Shown here: positions 62,659 through 64,000 of the stretch, piece by piece | Layout: every line of letters starts with the position of its first letter | How positions within the stretch are numbered: the stretch's first letter is position 1 | Assembly: GCF_026212465.1 (NCBI RefSeq) | Contig: NC_080048.1 | Location: forward strand, 34,248,422 to 34,312,421 | Source: Amaranthus tricolor | Taxonomy: Eukaryota > Streptophyta > Magnoliopsida > Caryophyllales > Amaranthaceae | Reading direction: 5' to 3' | DNA length: 64,000 nucleotides | Made by a program: the position numbers and the translations under genes | Notes under the pieces: generated by a model | Database searches by the model: none | What the model saw: the letters and a program-made list of their open reading frames with translations, nothing else | Told to the model about the DNA's origin: nothing

Positions 62659-63540
62659 TTATGTGGCCTGCCCCATGCTTGATTTGAACAAAAATAAGAC
62701 CATGTGTGCCCCTCTCATGTGTAGACCGTGTATGCCCATGTAGTTAGGGAGCTGGTCATTGGTTACAGCATCTATGCTTTCTTGGACTGCATTGGGTGCT
62801 TGACCAAGTTCAGGGTTATCGTTGTTGTCTTCATTTAGATTACAATCTGGAACAAAGGCATCAAAGGCAGGCCTTGGTGCAGTCCTTCCTTCTTTAGGTC
62901 GAATTGTCTCCAATTCAAATGCATCATAGTAGGGACTGAGATCCCCTATGTTGAATATGGGTGAGACTCCATACTGTTCTGGGAGATCCACCTTATAAGC
63001 ATTGTCTCCATATCTGTCAATTATCTGGAATGGTCCATCTGCTCTTGGTATTAGCTTGTTCTTCCTTTGCTTTGGAAATCTCTCTTTCCTTAAATGAACC
63101 CATACCCAATCACCAACCCGGAATGCCTTTCTTACTGTGAAGCTTTTGTTAGCCTTTTGTTGATATTTTGCAGTTGCCTTTTCAATATTCTCCTGTGTTT
63201 GTTTGTGGATCTTCATCATGGTTTCAGCTTGTTGTTTAGCATCCCCATGTACCCTGTCATGTAAAGGCAAATCAATTAGTGATACAGGCAACAAGGGGTT
63301 TATTTCATAGACACATTCAAATGATGATATTTTTGTAGCCCAGCTAGGACTTTTATTGTAGGCAAACTCTGCATGACAAAGCTTGAGGTCCAAATCCTTT
63401 AGATTCTTCTTTACTAGAGTTATAAGGATTGACCCCAAGGTTTTATTAGTCACCTCAGTTTGCCCATCAGTCTGTGGGTGATGAGATGTACTATATAAGA
63501 GCTTGGTGTCAATTATTGCTCTTATACTTTTGGTCTGTAA
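62659..63540 (-). pseudogene. Ty3/gypsy integrase C-terminal fragment
   Basis: The minus-strand frame enters through TSHHPQTDGQTE (about 63455-63490), the end of the integrase core including its last catalytic Glu region. It continues with AEFAYNKS, VGDWVWVHLRKERFP and a GPF-type motif (RADGPFQIIDRYG), to a Pro/Asp-rich tail ending TAA. No gag, protease, reverse transcriptase or start is present; the upstream edge is cut at about 63540-63554, where the 6,337-offset duplication begins. The frame is otherwise free of stops. Confidence 0.85.
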
Positions 63541-63553
63541 TGTTTCTTTACTT

Positions 63554-64000
63554 TTTGTACATTTTTATGTTTCTTTTCATTATAAAGTTAAGTTATCTGA
63601 TCTTTGTTATTTACGTTTGCTATGTTCTTTTTACGAAAATTAAAGAATTCATAAATCATTAAGAGCAACAATTTACAATATAATCAATACTCAGTTGAAG
63701 GAAATTAAGACCCGCATTCGTCTAAACCGGACTATTTAAGTGATATGCAAAGAGATCATTTCAATTTGATTTTTGATGATAAATATCATCAATCTGCGAC
63801 TTGTACAACTATCCACCACACATACATGTGGGACCTTAGCCGATCTAAAATTAAGCATGTGAGATTTAATTTAGTTTTTTATTCTTAACACTGCATGTAT
63901 AGAAAATAGACATAGCGATGACAATTAAATTCGAATCCGATCCGATTCGAAAAATTTAACTAATTTGAATTCGAGAAAAAAAAATATAACTCTGAATTTG
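63554..64000. repeat. Right-edge duplication, second copy (runs off the window)
   Basis: Copy of 57217-57663 at constant offset, with orphan promoter box TATCCACCACACA at 63810-63822. The sequence past 64000 would show whether the orphan TATA promoter of 57932 is also repeated, and whether its gene survives there. Confidence 0.93.

Overview
This window looks like A+T-rich nuclear DNA of a flowering plant, almost certainly a eudicot. The support is plant-type Copia, gypsy, CACTA (En/Spm), hAT and MITE elements, GT-AG introns, very long TA microsatellites, and one gene of a plant-specific family with a CLCSPTTHEGSFRC motif. No bacterial, organellar, rRNA or tRNA gene was seen. Only two host genes look intact: a small secreted cysteine-rich peptide gene (19723-19989, minus) and the serine-rich-related gene (23250-23537, plus). 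Everything else is transposons, their debris and segmental duplications.

Left third (1-21.2 kb): a tandem duplication. Unit 1 (about 191-15534) and unit 2 (about 15535-21227) share a gypsy LTR fragment, MITEs, TA arrays and the cysteine-rich peptide locus. In unit 2 the peptide gene is intact. In unit 1 only its first 15 codons and promoter remain, cut off by a Ty1/copia element (5927-14269) that lost the first 8 bases of its 5' LTR together with the rest of the gene. The Copia element was itself split inside its reverse transcriptase by a 3.6 kb gypsy-type solo LTR with a perfect 5-bp target duplication.

Middle (21-38 kb): the serine-rich-related gene, then a complete 9,060-bp CACTA element (26968-36027; TIR CACTAGTGG, 3-bp target duplication AAT). 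It encodes a TNP2 transposase with one in-frame stop. Through seven further exons this can be spliced to a Ulp1/C48 peptidase domain whose catalytic residues are intact. A 2 kb intron is built of 169-bp tandem repeats inside an 897-bp higher-order duplication. About 1.1 kb direct repeats lie on both sides of the CACTA element.

Right part (38-64 kb): three full-length hAT elements of one family (39851-43535, 45092-48788, 53106-56791), all with broken transposase genes. Copies 1 and 3 have different target sites but share one nonsense codon, which suggests a defective copy moved with help in trans. All three keep a short hairpin, a perfect Pol III B-box match and a T-run near the 3' end. Copy 3 sits in one arm of an inverted duplication whose other arm (38208-38750) keeps the empty target site. 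The right edge holds a truncated gypsy integrase fragment and the start of another duplication (offset 6,337 bp).

Nine copies of a TATCCACCACACA-type promoter box, most without a gene, suggest that the cysteine-rich peptide gene was once a multigene cluster that transposons and rearrangements have eroded. Boundaries were read by eye; family names given without a database search are inference from visible motifs.
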